Counted from the stretch's first letter, positions 24,930 to 34,778 are shown. The stretch is DNA of 64,000 nucleotides from DATJGR01 sp963787045 (GCA_963787045.1 CAWBBR010000036.1:124001-188000); one strand, 5' to 3'. A program made the numbers and translations. The notes: generated from the sequence alone by a model not told the origin.

Positions 24930-25833
24930 ATGCAGATCGAACGACACGAAATCCGCGTGCTGTCGGCGGTGATCGAAGAAGGCGGCTTCAGCCGCGCGGC
25001 AGAGCGATTGAACGTTTCGCAGTCGGCGGTGAGCCAGGCCATCGCGAACCTCGAACACAAATTGAACACCGCGCTGCTGGTGCGCGGGCGCGTGCCGCAT
25101 CTCACCGAAGCGGGTCTGCGCCTGTTCCGTTTCGCGCAGACGATGATCAACGAGGAGCGCAACGCGCTCGACGACATCCAACAGATCCGGCAGGGCGCGC
25201 TGTCGACGCTGAATCTCGCCATGAACAGCCTGGTCAACAAGTTCTACGGCAAGTCGTTGCTGCTGAAATTCTGCGAGCGCAATCCGCTGACGCGACTGAA
25301 GCTCGACGTCGCGCCCAGCCGCGAGATCGTCTACGGCGTGGACGAGGACCGCTGGGAGCTCGGGTTCGGACCGTTCCAGCACCAGATGCCGGGCCACTTC
25401 GTCCAACGCGGCTGTTTCGACGAGAAGCGCGTGCTGGTGGCGCACAAGTCGCATCCGCGCTTCGAAGCACTGATCAACGAACCGATGAAGGTGCTCGGCG
25501 AAGTCACGCTGATCACCTCGTATCTCGACGAGGCGACGAAGCGGCCGGGGCACGAGCGGCTGCGCGACTGGTTCGCGAGCATCTGGGAAGTGAGCCATCT
25601 CGAGTTGCGGCTCGCGCTTGCTCGAATCGGGCAAAGGCGTGACGTTCGTATCCGATCGTCTGCTGGGCGAGCTCGACGGCTTCGTGGCGCTACCGGCGCT
25701 CGAATTCGGCGCGATCCGCCGCACCGTCGGCATCTACTACAAGAAACACAAACCGCTTTCGGAGGCGGCCAAGCGGTTTCTCGCCATCGTCGAGAGCGAA
25801 TTTCCGCCGCATCCTGCGAGATCCGCGGACTGA
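24930..25833 (+). CDS. LysR-family transcriptional regulator (one frameshift)
   Basis: The N-terminal winged helix-turn-helix is standard: ALNI-like IEEGGFSRAAERLNVSQSAVSQAIANLEHKLNTALLVRG (residues about 14-52). The effector domain runs to EVSHLELRLAL, where one extra base near 25616 changes the frame. It resumes as LLESGKGVTFVSDRLLGEL and ends PHPARSAD. The reconstructed length is about 300 residues, normal for LysR. The inducer is unknown. The gene diverges from citrate synthase over a T-N11-A site and converges on the Baeyer-Villiger monooxygenase. Confidence 0.88.
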
Positions 25834-25852
25834 ACGCCGCTCGGCGCGTGCG

Positions 25853-27679
25853 TCAGCGAAGGGTCATGCCTTCCAGATCGCCGGCGTCGCGCCATTGCGC
25901 CAGCAGCGCGTTGAACGCGTTGATGCCGGGCGCGTAGACCTCGGCGGCAAGCGAGCCTTCGGCTTTTTCGAGCAGACCCTCGTTGTTGTAGTAGCCGGGC
26001 GTGCAGGCTTCCTGAAAGTCGTGGTTGTTGACCGCGAGTCGTCGAATCTCGGCAACCCAGGCCCGCTCCGCTTCCGGCGTCACCTCCACCGCGCGTTTGC
26101 CGCGTTGCTGAACTTCGCGAACGATGTACGCGATGTGCTGCGCCTGATCGTCGAACATCGCGGTCATGTTCACCGACAGACCGTTCTGGTTGATGCCGAT
26201 GAAGAACCAGTTCGGGAAGCCGTGGCTCGAAATGCCGTGCAGCGTCTTCAAGCCGCCTTTCCAGTGGTCGAACAGCGATTCGTCGTTGCGGCCGACCACG
26301 TCGAAGCTGACGCGTCGCCGCGGTGCGGAGCTGATCTCGAACCCCGTCGCGAAGATGATGCAATCCACTTCGTACTCGATGCCGTTTGCGACGACGCCGT
26401 TCGGCGTGATGCGCTCCACGCCCTGACGTTCGCTGACGTCGATCAGCTTCACGTTCGGTCGATTGAACGTAGCGAGAAACTCGTCGTTGAACGTCGGCCG
26501 TTTGCAGAACTGGCGGTACCAGGGTTTCAGCGCTTCGGCCGCGGCTTTGTCGCGCACGGTTTTCTCCACGCGTGCACGGATCTCGTTCATCTTCTGGAAG
26601 TCGGCGATCTCGGCGCGTGCTGCCGCTTCCTCGGGGTCCAGATCCTGCGTCGACTCGCGCGCCATCACGCCCGACTGCAGGCGCCTGAAGATGTCGGTCC
26701 AACCGTCCGATACGAGGTCCTGTTCGAACGGCCGCCCCACCACGATGTCCGCGAAGTTCTCGCGCCGCGCGCGCTGCCAGCCGGGCTGAAGGGTTTTGGC
26801 CCACTCCGGATCGGTTGGCTTGTTGCCGCGCAGATCGACCGACGACGGCGTGCGTTGGAAAACGTAGAGCTGCTTCGCGTGCGCACCTACGAACGGCACG
26901 CATTGAATTGCGGTCGCGCCGGTGCCGATCACCGCGACGCGTTTGTCGGCGAGTTTCGTCAACCCGCCCGAGTGATCGCCGCCGGTGTAGCCGTAGTCCC
27001 AGCGGCTGGTGTGGAACGAGTGGCCTTTGAAGTCGGCGATGCCGGGAATGCCGGGAAGTTTCGGGCGACTCGCGGTGCCAACGGCCTGAATCACGAATCG
27101 CGCCCGGATGTCGTCGGAGTGGTTGGTGGAGACGTGCCAGCGCGCCTCCTGTTCGTTCCAGCGCAGTCCGGTCACGCGTGTCTGGAAGTGCGTGATGTCG
27201 TAGAGACCGAACTCGCGCCCGATGCGCTGCGAGTGTTCGAAGATCTCCGGTGCGTACGAGTACTTCTCCTTCGGAATCACGGCGAGTTCTTCGAGCAGCG
27301 GCAGGTAGCAATACGACTCGATGTCGCACTGCGCGCCCGGATAGCGATTCCAGTACCACGTGCCGCCAAAGTCGCCGCCCGACTCGATGATGCGGACGTT
27401 GGTAACGCCGCGTTCGCGCAAGCGCGTGGCGGCGAGCATGCCGCTGAAACCGCCGCCGATGATCGCGACGTCGATCTCTTCATCGAGCGCGTCGCGCGTG
27501 AAGCCCGGCTCGACGTAAGGATCTTCGTCGGCGTAACGCGCGAAGGCACCGGCGATCTCGATGTATTGATCCTCGCCGTCCTTGCGGATGCGCTTGTCGC
27601 GTTCGCGACGGTACTTGTCCCGCAGGGTGTCCGGATCGAAGCCGAGATTCGAATACAGGTCGGTGCGTCGCGCGCTCAT
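25853..27679 (-). CDS. Type I Baeyer-Villiger flavin monooxygenase
   Basis: 608 residues. FAD and NADPH Rossmann motifs appear as AIIGGGFSG and VIGTGATAIQ, and the Baeyer-Villiger fingerprint as FKGHSFHTSRWDY. GGTWYWNRYPGAQCDIESYCYLPLLEE is typical. These enzymes insert oxygen next to a ketone, giving esters or lactones. The long N-terminal extension before the FAD site and overall length match the cyclopentadecanone/steroid monooxygenase group, suggesting a bulky cyclic ketone; that is inference. AAGGGGAG precedes the ATG. Confidence 0.92.
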   Translation of the reverse strand: MSARRTDLYSNLGFDPDTLRDKYRRERDKRIRKDGEDQYIEIAGAFARYADEDPYVEPGFTRDALDEEIDVAIIGGGFSGMLAATRLRERGVTNVRIIESGGDFGGTWYWNRYPGAQCDIESYCYLPLLEELAVIPKEKYSYAPEIFEHSQRIGREFGLYDITHFQTRVTGLRWNEQEARWHVSTNHSDDIRARFVIQAVGTASRPKLPGIPGIADFKGHSFHTSRWDYGYTGGDHSGGLTKLADKRVAVIGTGATAIQCVPFVGAHAKQLYVFQRTPSSVDLRGNKPTDPEWAKTLQPGWQRARRENFADIVVGRPFEQDLVSDGWTDIFRRLQSGVMARESTQDLDPEEAAARAEIADFQKMNEIRARVEKTVRDKAAAEALKPWYRQFCKRPTFNDEFLATFNRPNVKLIDVSERQGVERITPNGVVANGIEYEVDCIIFATGFEISSAPRRRVSFDVVGRNDESLFDHWKGGLKTLHGISSHGFPNWFFIGINQNGLSVNMTAMFDDQAQHIAYIVREVQQRGKRAVEVTPEAERAWVAEIRRLAVNNHDFQEACTPGYYNNEGLLEKAEGSLAAEVYAPGINAFNALLAQWRDAGDLEGMTLR

Positions 27680-27922
27680 CACCGCTCTCCCCTTGGTCGC
27701 CTTGTACACGCAATACGTGCATCGGAACTCAAATCCAACATAAAGAACGTTGAATTGCCACCATTCCGTACGCATTGCACGCCCCGGACCCTATCGAGGT
27801 CAAGCCCTGCTTCGGTTGTGCGACGCGTCTGGTTTGCGGTCGCGCGAGGCGCCGGCGTAAGGTCTGCCAGCCCCGATGACGAAACCCGCCGGCCGGACAT
27901 ATTCGGTCGATAAGGACTCGTA

Positions 27923-29771
27923 ATGCCCGGTAACGCAAAAGACCGCGTGCTCTCCTGGATCGATGCGACGTTGGCGACACTTGGCCACGGCTTCGTGACG
28001 TCTTGGAGCAAGGTCGAGCGCAGCTACCGTCGCCCATTCTCGAATTTCGCGTTCCGGCTGAAGTTTGCGTTCTTCCCGCTGCTCGCCCTCGGCGCGGTTG
28101 GCTGGCTCGGCTGGGATTGGACCCACGCGCGATCGTTGAACACGGCCGAGGATGCGATCTTCGACAGCGTCGTGCGGTGGCGGCCGTTCGAGCCAAAGGC
28201 CTCCGGCAATGTCGTGGTCGTAGAGATCGACGAATGCTCGATCGAATTTTTCCGCGCGCGAGGGGAAGGCGGCTGGCCGTGGAGCCGGGCCCGTCACGCC
28301 GATCTGCTCGACCAACTCGACCGCGCTGGGGTGCGTGCAGTGGCGTTCGACGTGTTGTTCATCGATCGCTCGCAGGTCGACCCCGACGGCGACCGGATTC
28401 TCAATGCGATGGCAAAGGGCGGCGCGGGGCGATTCGTCTTCGAATCGTCCCGGCTCCATTCCGACTATGACGAAGGATCATCGCTGCGCGCATCGGCCGC
28501 GCCGGGCGCGTTCGAGTTGAAGAACGGTGGACGGCACGACCCGACCGTTGCGTTGCTCTTGCCCTACGGTGAGGCGATGGCGCGGTACAGCGGTGTCGCG
28601 AATGTCACGCGCGACGAGGACGGTGTGCTGCGCGACATTCCGTTGCGCGAGACGGCCGGAGATTGGGGGCTGCCTTCACTGCCGCTGCGCCTCGCGATGG
28701 CAGTTGTGCCCGACTTGCCACAGCGTCTCCACTCCACGGTGCGGCCGAATTGGCGCCAGGACACGCGGCTGCCTAGGATCAGCGCCGCGGATCTTTTGAA
28801 CGAAGGCAAGGCCGTTTGCCGGGCGGCGAGCATCTTCGATGCCCGCCCTGCAAGATCGCATCGTGTTGGTTGGATTCACGGCGTCCGGGCTCAATGACGC
28901 GAAACCGACGCCGGTCGATCCGGTGATGCCGGGTGTCGAAGTGATGGCGGAGGCAACAGAAGCACTGATCGCCAACAGTGGCATCGTTACGCCACCCGCC
29001 GGAATGAAATACGTCATCGCGGTGATGTTCGTTCTCTTCACCACGTTTGCCTTCTACCGCGGCGAACCCGGCCCCGACATCGACTCTGCGTTCGTGGCGG
29101 CGAACATACTGCTGCTGAGCGCCGCGTTCGTCGGTCTCACGTTCTTCAGTTTCTTCTTCGATATCTTCGCGAGCGTCGGCTACGTGAAGCTTGGTGTTCG
29201 GCATCTGTCGGTTGTATGCCGGTGTCCAGCGCGGACGTGCGGTCGGAAACGGCGACTACCTGCCGGAATTCGACCCGGATCACGACCGCTGGCTCGCGGT
29301 TGCCCGGGTGCGTTTCGTGCCGGACCGTCGAACGACGGATGCCGAGGCGCTGCGCGGCGACGCCGGGAATATCAGCGCCGGTTGCGGCGGTTTCTGTATG
29401 CGGGTAGCGACGCCGTGATGTTCGAGGGCGTAGTCGAACGCAAGAGCTGGCTGCATGAGGCGTTGTCGGATCTGACGGTGTTGATCTGGCACGGTCACAG
29501 CGAGGATGCAGCGCGCGGCGCGGCAATGCATGATCTCGCGAGACTCGAAAAGCAACTAGCCGAGCAGGATCTGCGTTTGTCCGACGACGGCAGCGTTCGG
29601 GTGGCGCTTGCATGCGTCGAAGTCGACGACCTCGACGGAGCGTCGGATCGACACGAGCGGTGGCGCCTGCATGATCTCGTTGGCGACGTGCTGGCTTCGT
29701 CGACTGAAAGACCGCTTGCGCAACACGCCGAGGCAACGGTTCCGGCAAAAGTACCTTTGGGAGATTCTTGA
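27923..29771 (+). CDS. CHASE2-domain membrane sensor protein without a visible output domain (frameshifted)
   Basis: Reconstructed at about 614 residues. An N-terminal membrane segment (FAFFPLLALGAVGWLGWDW) precedes a CHASE2 extracytoplasmic sensor domain: EDAIFDSVVRWRP, VVVVEIDECSIEFF, WPWSRARHADLLDQL, AFDVLFIDRS, LQDRIVLVGFTASGLNDAKPTPVDPVMPGVEVMA. Two or three membrane segments follow, then a soluble tail ending AKVPLGDS. Frames shift near 28840 (+1), 29180 (+1) and 29350 (+2). CHASE2 usually feeds adenylate cyclases, diguanylate cyclases or kinases, but no such domain is seen; the tail is unrecognised. The stop overlaps the M48 gene start (TGATG). Confidence 0.78.
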
Positions 29772-31099
29772 TGCGGTGGATGATTGGGCTGACATACGCG
29801 GCGATGATGCTGGCGCTGAGTGCGAGCGCAGCCGAGCCATCTGCGGTGATCCATAAACCAAAGGTCGATCTGTACGCACAGCCGTCGCTCGACGCACCCA
29901 AGGTCGCGACGCTTTCGCGCAATACGACCGTGCACGTCTCAGCACAGCAGGGGCTGTGGTACCAGGTGGTTCCACCAAGCGGCGCAACCGGTTATGTGCG
30001 CGTCGACGACGTACGCATCGAGTCCGGAGGCAGCGAGGACAGCGACGCAACCGTCCGCATACTGATGGGCGGAAAACCCGGACAGGGCCGCGTCACTGAA
30101 ACCGCTGGCGTGCGTGGTATCGACGAAAGCGACCTCAGGTCGGCGTCGCTCAATCAGGCGCAATTGACGGCGATGATAGGCAATCGCGTCGACCCCTCTA
30201 CTGCGTGCCGCGTTTGCCGCTCAGCACGGTTGGACGGCAACCGCGGTTGCTATGCCGGCGAGCCCAAGCCGGCGAAAAAAGGCGCCGATGCCGGCATATC
30301 GCCGCAGTCGGCGGCGCAGATCGGCAGCGCCGCGGTCGGCGCGGTCGGTGCCGTTGGGCATCAACTGAGTTCGATGTTCGGCGGAGCGGCGAAGATGGCG
30401 CCGAAGTCCGAGGCGGAACTCTCGGCGGAAGAACTCGCGCTCGGGCCGGAGATCGCCGGACGCGTGCTGGGTGCGCGCCCGCTCTGGAACAACCCTGAGG
30501 CACAGCAGCGCGTGAATCGCGTCGGCCGGTGGGTGGCCTCGCAGACGAGTCGCCCGGAACTGCCGTGGACGTTCGGCGTCATCGACACACCGGAGGTGAA
30601 TGCGTTCGCTGCACCCGGCGGCTTCATCCTTGTCGCGCGCGGCATGTACGAGCTGGTGGGATCGGACGCGGAACTATCCGCCGTGCTCGGTCACGAGATC
30701 GATCATTGTGTGCAACGCGACCACTACAACGTCATCCGCAAACAGGAGTTGGCGAGCGCAGGCAAGGATCTTGCGATGAGCGAGGTCACGCTCACCGGCG
30801 ATGCGGCAGCGATCGGGTTGGCGAAGCGGTACGCCGATGAATACGGCGCCACGATCGTACTCACGTCACTCGACCGCGACGCGGAATATCGGGCCGATGA
30901 CGCGGCACAGGTGTACGTTGCACGCGCCGGAATGAACCCGTTGGCGTTGTACTCGGTGTTCCAGAAGATGGCCGCGCTCGGCAGCGCTTCGCCCAGCCTC
31001 GCAGAATTGTTCAAGACGCATCCCACGCTCGATGCGCGGATGGACAAGATCGACAAGCGTGGCTACGGTGCACTCGCCGTTTACACGACGCGTGAGTGA
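29771..31099 (+). CDS. Secreted SH3b-domain M48-family metalloprotease
   Basis: About 442 residues. A signal peptide (MIGLTYAAMMLALSASAA) is followed by a bacterial SH3 domain (VDLYAQPSLDAPKVATLSRNTTVHVSAQQGLWYQVV). The zinc protease domain carries HEIDH (LGHEIDHCVQRDH) and the third ligand in YRADDAAQVYVARAG, the M48/BepA pattern of envelope quality-control proteases. Between 30190 and 30260 the frame reads abnormally; the alternative frame gives AFAAQHGWTATAVA, so two compensating shifts are likely. The start overlaps the CHASE2 stop, suggesting that sensor and protease act together. Confidence 0.85.
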   Translation: MRWMIGLTYAAMMLALSASAAEPSAVIHKPKVDLYAQPSLDAPKVATLSRNTTVHVSAQQGLWYQVVPPSGATGYVRVDDVRIESGGSEDSDATVRILMGGKPGQGRVTETAGVRGIDESDLRSASLNQAQLTAMIGNRVDPSTACRVCRSARLDGNRGCYAGEPKPAKKGADAGISPQSAAQIGSAAVGAVGAVGHQLSSMFGGAAKMAPKSEAELSAEELALGPEIAGRVLGARPLWNNPEAQQRVNRVGRWVASQTSRPELPWTFGVIDTPEVNAFAAPGGFILVARGMYELVGSDAELSAVLGHEIDHCVQRDHYNVIRKQELASAGKDLAMSEVTLTGDAAAIGLAKRYADEYGATIVLTSLDRDAEYRADDAAQVYVARAGMNPLALYSVFQKMAALGSASPSLAELFKTHPTLDARMDKIDKRGYGALAVYTTRE

Positions 31100-31110
31100 A
31101 AGACGTATTC

Positions 31111-32124
31111 ATGGCTCGCTCCAATCGCCAGATCCTGCTGAACGAAATTCCGAAAGGTAAGCTCGCGCTCGAGCACTTCCGTCAGGCCGAAGCGTCGTTG
31201 CCGACGCACGGCGATGGCGAAGTACTGGCGCGTACGCGCTATGTCGCGCTCGATGCAGCGAACCGTGCCTGGATGCTGGGAGCGACGTACCGCGCCGGGT
31301 TGATCGCGGGTCAGGTAATGGCGGGGGCGTCGCTCGTCGAGATCGTCGAGAGCCGCGCCGACGGTTTTGCGCGAGGCGACCTCGTTTACACGAACGACGC
31401 CGGTTGGCAGGACTACGCGGTGTTGTCCGGTCCGCAGCTCATGAAGCTCGCGCCGGCCGAACCGATCACCCATCTTCTCAGCGTCTATGGCGTGGCCGGT
31501 CTCACGGCGTATTTCGGTTTGCTCGAATGCGGCAAACCGGCCGCCGGTGAGACGGTAGTCGTATCGGCGGCGGCGGGCGCGGTCGGCTCGATCGTGGGGC
31601 AGATCGCGAAACTGAAAGGCTGCCGCACGGTCGGCATCGCGGGCGGTGCGGACAAGTGCGCGCTGCTGAGATCCGAGTTCGGCTTCGATGCCACGGTGGA
31701 CTACAAGGCGCACGCCGGCAATGGCATGGCGTTGTACACCGCGCTTCAATCCGCGTGCGGCGGGGGCATCGACGTTTATTTCGACAACGTCGGCGGCGAA
31801 ATCCTCGACGCGTGCCTGTTCCTCATGAAAACGCACGGCCGCGTCGCGTGCTGCGGCGCCGTGTCGATGTACGACGGTTCCATGCCGTACGGTGTTCGCG
31901 GCATAGCGGGAATAGTCAGCAAGCGCGTGACGTTGCGCGGCTTCATCGTGTCGGACTTCTACCAGCAGCGCGATGCGGCGCTGGCCGATCTCCAGTCGTG
32001 GGTCGAAAGCGGGCAACTGAGAGTCCGCGAAGACGTCATCGACGGCCTCGAAAACCTGCCGGCGGCACTCATCGGTCTGCTCGCCGGCGAGAACGTCGGC
32101 AAGCGAATGGTGAAGGTCGCCTGA
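31111..32124 (+). CDS. NADP-dependent medium-chain oxidoreductase (CurA-like)
   Basis: 337 residues of the zinc-free MDR leukotriene B4 dehydrogenase / curcumin reductase family. SNRQILLNEIPKGKL at the start is typical. The NADP domain contains VVVSAAAGAVGSIVGQIAKLKGCRTVGIAGGADKC, and IDVYFDNVGGEILDACLFLM the substrate side. Such enzymes reduce the double bond of enones. The ATG at 31111 is chosen over the GTG at 31096 because the family begins at this point. The thioesterase gene starts in its stop (TGATG). Confidence 0.9.
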   Translation: MARSNRQILLNEIPKGKLALEHFRQAEASLPTHGDGEVLARTRYVALDAANRAWMLGATYRAGLIAGQVMAGASLVEIVESRADGFARGDLVYTNDAGWQDYAVLSGPQLMKLAPAEPITHLLSVYGVAGLTAYFGLLECGKPAAGETVVVSAAAGAVGSIVGQIAKLKGCRTVGIAGGADKCALLRSEFGFDATVDYKAHAGNGMALYTALQSACGGGIDVYFDNVGGEILDACLFLMKTHGRVACCGAVSMYDGSMPYGVRGIAGIVSKRVTLRGFIVSDFYQQRDAALADLQSWVESGQLRVREDVIDGLENLPAALIGLLAGENVGKRMVKVA

Positions 32125-32564
32125 TGTCGGACGAATCTCTGCATTGGGATCCGATCGAGCACGCCCGTTGGTCGACCGAATTCTTCGGTCCGCTCGTGCC
32201 GGGGCAACTCGGTTGCGTGTTCGATCATTCGGCGAAGGATCTCGTCGTGGGCCACATCGACGTCACCGAGAATCTCATCGCCGGCACCGGATTTCTGTTC
32301 GCGCCGGCGGTGATCGCACTCGCCGATACGTGTGCGGCGATCGGGTGCGGCAACAACATTGCGCAGGGGAATTCGTTCACGACGATCGAGCTGAAGTCGA
32401 ACTTCCTTGCGTCGGCGCGTGTCGGCGAGCGCGTCACCTGTCGATGCGTTCCGGTTCACCTCGGACGGCAAACGCACGTCTGGGACGCCACGGTAACGAA
32501 CGAGGCCAACGGGCGCACCATGGCGCTGTTCCGGTGCACGCAGATGGTGCTCATCGCAAAGTGA
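32124..32564 (+). CDS. PaaI-type hotdog thioesterase
   Basis: 146 residues, one hotdog domain. LIAGTGFLFAPAVIALADTCAAIGCG corresponds to the central helix with its catalytic Asp, and TTIELKSNFLASARVGERVTCRCVPVHLGRQTHVWDATVTNEANGRTMALFRCTQMVL to the beta sheet. The family hydrolyses acyl- or aryl-CoA thioesters in the cytoplasm. Overlap with the oxidoreductase start/stop (TGATG) shows one message, so the substrate may be a CoA ester in an enone-reduction route. An SDR gene converges four bases later. Confidence 0.9.
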   Translation: MSDESLHWDPIEHARWSTEFFGPLVPGQLGCVFDHSAKDLVVGHIDVTENLIAGTGFLFAPAVIALADTCAAIGCGNNIAQGNSFTTIELKSNFLASARVGERVTCRCVPVHLGRQTHVWDATVTNEANGRTMALFRCTQMVLIAK

Positions 32565-32568
32565 TCGT

Positions 32569-33408
32569 CTACGACTCGGACTCGATACGATCCGCCAGCA
32601 TCTGAATTCCGCTCGGGCGCGAAGGATCCGGCGGGTTGCCGGCCATCAGACCGCCGTCGACGACGAACTGTTGTCCGGTCACGAACGTCGACTCGTCGCT
32701 GGCCAGGTACAGCGCCATCGCGGCGATATCCGCACCGATGCCGGCGCGCCGGATCGGCGTCATCGTCGCCGGAAATCTCTCGAGTTCGTCGACGAAGCGC
32801 TGCCGCGTTTCGTGGCTCCAGTTGCGTGCGCCGGCGAAGATCGCGGTGGCGATGAAGCCGGGGCAGATCGCGTTGACGCGGATGCGGTGCTCGCCGAGTT
32901 CGATGGCGGCCGAGCGCGACAGCGACAACACGGCGGCTTTCATTGCGCTGTAGATGTGCGGGCCATAGCCGGCGCGCAACCCTGCAACCGACGCGGTGTT
33001 GATGATGCTGCCGCCGCGCGAGCGCATCGCGCGCGCCGCGTGCTTGGTGCCCGCAACGACGCCGGTGAACAGCACGTCGACGGTGTTCCGATAAGCGTCG
33101 CCGAAATCCAGATCGACCAGATTGCCGCTGATGCCGCCGAAGCCCGCGTTGTTGAACATGCAATCGAGCTGGCCGAATTCGTCGAGCGCGTGTGCGACCA
33201 GCGCCGCTACGTCTGCTTCGCGCGAAACGTCGGTCAGTCTGAAACGCGCGGCGTCACCGAACTCGCGCGCAAATGCCGTCCCCGGTTCGCCTTGCACGTC
33301 GCCGATCACGACGCGCGCGCCTTCTTCGACGAATCGCTTCACCGTTGCGCGACCCATCCCCGAAGCGCCGCCGGTGACGATCGCCACTTTGCCGTCGAGT
33401 CTTCCCAT
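32569..33408 (-). CDS. Short-chain dehydrogenase/reductase (classical)
   Basis: 279 residues. Rossmann motif TGGASGMG, NNAGFGG, the catalytic Ser in INTASVAG and the active-site Tyr-Lys in YSAMKAAV are all present, so it is a canonical classical SDR. NAICPGFIATAIF and VTGQQFVVDGGLMAG complete the pattern. The substrate is an unknown alcohol or ketone. The start at 33408 gives the usual MGRLDGKVAIVTGG N-terminus. It diverges from mtgA. Confidence 0.92.
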   Translation of the reverse strand: MGRLDGKVAIVTGGASGMGRATVKRFVEEGARVVIGDVQGEPGTAFAREFGDAARFRLTDVSREADVAALVAHALDEFGQLDCMFNNAGFGGISGNLVDLDFGDAYRNTVDVLFTGVVAGTKHAARAMRSRGGSIINTASVAGLRAGYGPHIYSAMKAAVLSLSRSAAIELGEHRIRVNAICPGFIATAIFAGARNWSHETRQRFVDELERFPATMTPIRRAGIGADIAAMALYLASDESTFVTGQQFVVDGGLMAGNPPDPSRPSGIQMLADRIESES

Positions 33409-33499
33409 CGATGTCCTCTCGCGTGATTCGCCCGCAACGATTGCACGGCGTGGAGGCATCGACTATACAGGCGCGCGTCCGGCGGGTAGTCGCACAGCG

Positions 33500-34248
33500 A
33501 TGGCGAACAGAATGAAGAAACGAGGGCCCGTCAGGCCCGTCGCGCGCGTCGGCCGCGTGCGTCGCGTGCTCGCGGCCGCGCTCTTCGGATTGCTCGTCTG
33601 GTCGATCGGCAGCGTGGTGCTGCTGCGTTGGGTGGACCCGCCGACGACCGCGTTCATCGTCACCGATCGAGTCCAGCGCGTGGCTCGAACGCCGAACCGG
33701 GATACCGATTCCAGCAACATTGGGTCGAGTGGTCGCAGATCTCATCGAGTGCGAAGCTCGCGGTGGTCGCTTCGGAAGACCAGCGCTTCGCCGAGCATTT
33801 CGGCTTCGATTTCGTCGAGATCGAACACGCGCTCGAACAACGCAATCGAGGCAAATCGCAGCGCGGCGCGAGCACCATCACGCAACAGACCGCGAAGAAT
33901 CTGTTCCTGTGGTCGGGCCAGAGCTGGATCCGCAAAGGATTCGAGGCGTATTTCACGCTGTTGATCGAAACGTTCTGGCCGAAGACGCGGATTCTGGAGG
34001 TGTATCTGAATGTCGCCGAGTTCGGTCAGGGCGTGTTCGGCGTGGGTGCCGCGAGCGAGCGCTTCTTTCGTGAACCGGCGGCCCGTCTCAACCGGTCGCA
34101 GAGCGCGCTGCTTGCGGCGGTGCTGCCGAATCCGGCGACGTTCCGCGTGAACTCGCCGTCGCGTTATGTACGCATGCGCCAGGCGTGGATCCTGCAGCAG
34201 ATGAACTCGCTCGGCGGCGAACACCACATCAACGCACTCGACGACTGA
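33500..34248 (+). CDS. mtgA: Monofunctional biosynthetic peptidoglycan transglycosylase (two frameshifts)
   Basis: GT51 transglycosylase that polymerises lipid II. An N-terminal anchor (VLAAALFGLLVWSIGSVVLLRWV) is followed by the catalytic region VVASEDQRFAEHFGFD with the catalytic Glu, RGASTITQQTAKNLFLW, and ILEVYLNVAEFGQGVFGVGAA. Near 33683 and 33693 two extra bases break the frame; removing them gives RVQRWLEREPGYRFQQHWVEW and about 248 residues, close to E. coli MtgA. An ATG at 33512 is an alternative start. The HxlR gene converges two bases later. Confidence 0.92.
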
Positions 34249-34250
34249 GC

Positions 34251-34697
34251 TCAGCGGGAGCCCGGACCCGCGGTGGCACGGATGTCGCGCGCGGCGAGCA
34301 CGCGACCGTCGCTGCTGCGAACCGCCATCGGCGCGATCGGCTCGCCGGTGGCGCGTTCGACGAAGATCACGCGTTCGCCGTCCGCATGCGGCTTGTGCCG
34401 GTCGCCCCAATGCGTCATCGACAGCAGCACCGGCTGGAGCTCGAGACCCTTCTGCGTCAGCACGTATTCGAAGCGACTCGCCTCAACGGGCCGTTTCTCG
34501 AGAATGCCCTCTCTGACGAGCCGAGTGAGGCGCGAGGAGAGGATATTGCGGGCGACGCCCAAGCCTTTTTGAAACTCTTCGAAGCGCTTCTTACCGAAGA
34601 AGGCTTCGCGAAGGATCAGCAGGGTCCATCGTTCGCCGATGACGTCGAGCGTCAGCGCGAGCGAGCAGTTCATGTTGTCGAACGATTTGAGCTTCAT
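34251..34697 (-). CDS. HxlR-family winged-helix regulator
   Basis: 148 residues. The HxlR domain is clear: CSLALTLDVIGERWTLLILREAFFGKKRFEEFQKGLGVARNILSSRLTRLVREGILEKRPVE, then YVLTQKGLELQPVLLSMTHWGD. Family members are dimers that respond to small electrophiles or aldehydes. The Cys in NMNCSLAL at the N-terminus is the position used for sensing in some relatives. It diverges from the enoyl-CoA hydratase operon, and two near-identical dyads lie between the genes, so it probably represses that operon and itself. Confidence 0.92.
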   Translation of the reverse strand: MKLKSFDNMNCSLALTLDVIGERWTLLILREAFFGKKRFEEFQKGLGVARNILSSRLTRLVREGILEKRPVEASRFEYVLTQKGLELQPVLLSMTHWGDRHKPHADGERVIFVERATGEPIAPMAVRSSDGRVLAARDIRATAGPGSR

Positions 34698-34719
34698 GGG
34701 TGCGCATTGTAGCGTGACA

Positions 34720-34734
34720 GTTGCATCATGCAAC
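34720..34734. promoter_or_regulatory. HxlR operator candidate 1
   Basis: GTTGCATCATGCAAC is an inverted repeat of seven-base arms around one central base, extended by A and T on either side. It lies 23 bases upstream of the HxlR ATG and overlaps the -35-like TTGCAT of the divergent operon promoter. A second copy sharing 12 of 15 bases follows 32 bp away. Confidence 0.6.
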
Positions 34735-34749
34735 TTGTAGAGATACAGT
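34721..34749 (+). promoter_or_regulatory. Candidate promoter of the enoyl-CoA hydratase operon
   Basis: TTGCAT (34721-34726), a 17-base spacer, then TACAGT (34744-34749) gives a moderate sigma-70 match about 30 bases before the hydratase ATG. The -35 lies within operator candidate 1 and the -10 just before candidate 2, so bound HxlR would block it. Confidence 0.4.
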
Positions 34750-34751
34750 AC

Positions 34752-34766
34752 GTTTCGTCATGAAAC
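34752..34766. promoter_or_regulatory. HxlR operator candidate 2
   Basis: GTTTCGTCATGAAAC has arms GTTTC/GAAAC and matches candidate 1 at 12 of 15 positions, including the central TCATG. The start-to-start distance of 32 bp is about three helical turns, which would place two dimers on one face of the DNA. Confidence 0.55.
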
Positions 34767-34778
34767 TGAGGGGAGGCA

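Noticed and set aside
25895..27913. A 672-codon open frame on the plus strand opposite the Baeyer-Villiger gene
   Set aside because: It is a shadow frame in GC-rich DNA: Arg/Ala/Val/Asp-rich with no motif, while the minus strand has clear FAD and BVMO motifs. The same holds for other long opposite-strand frames.
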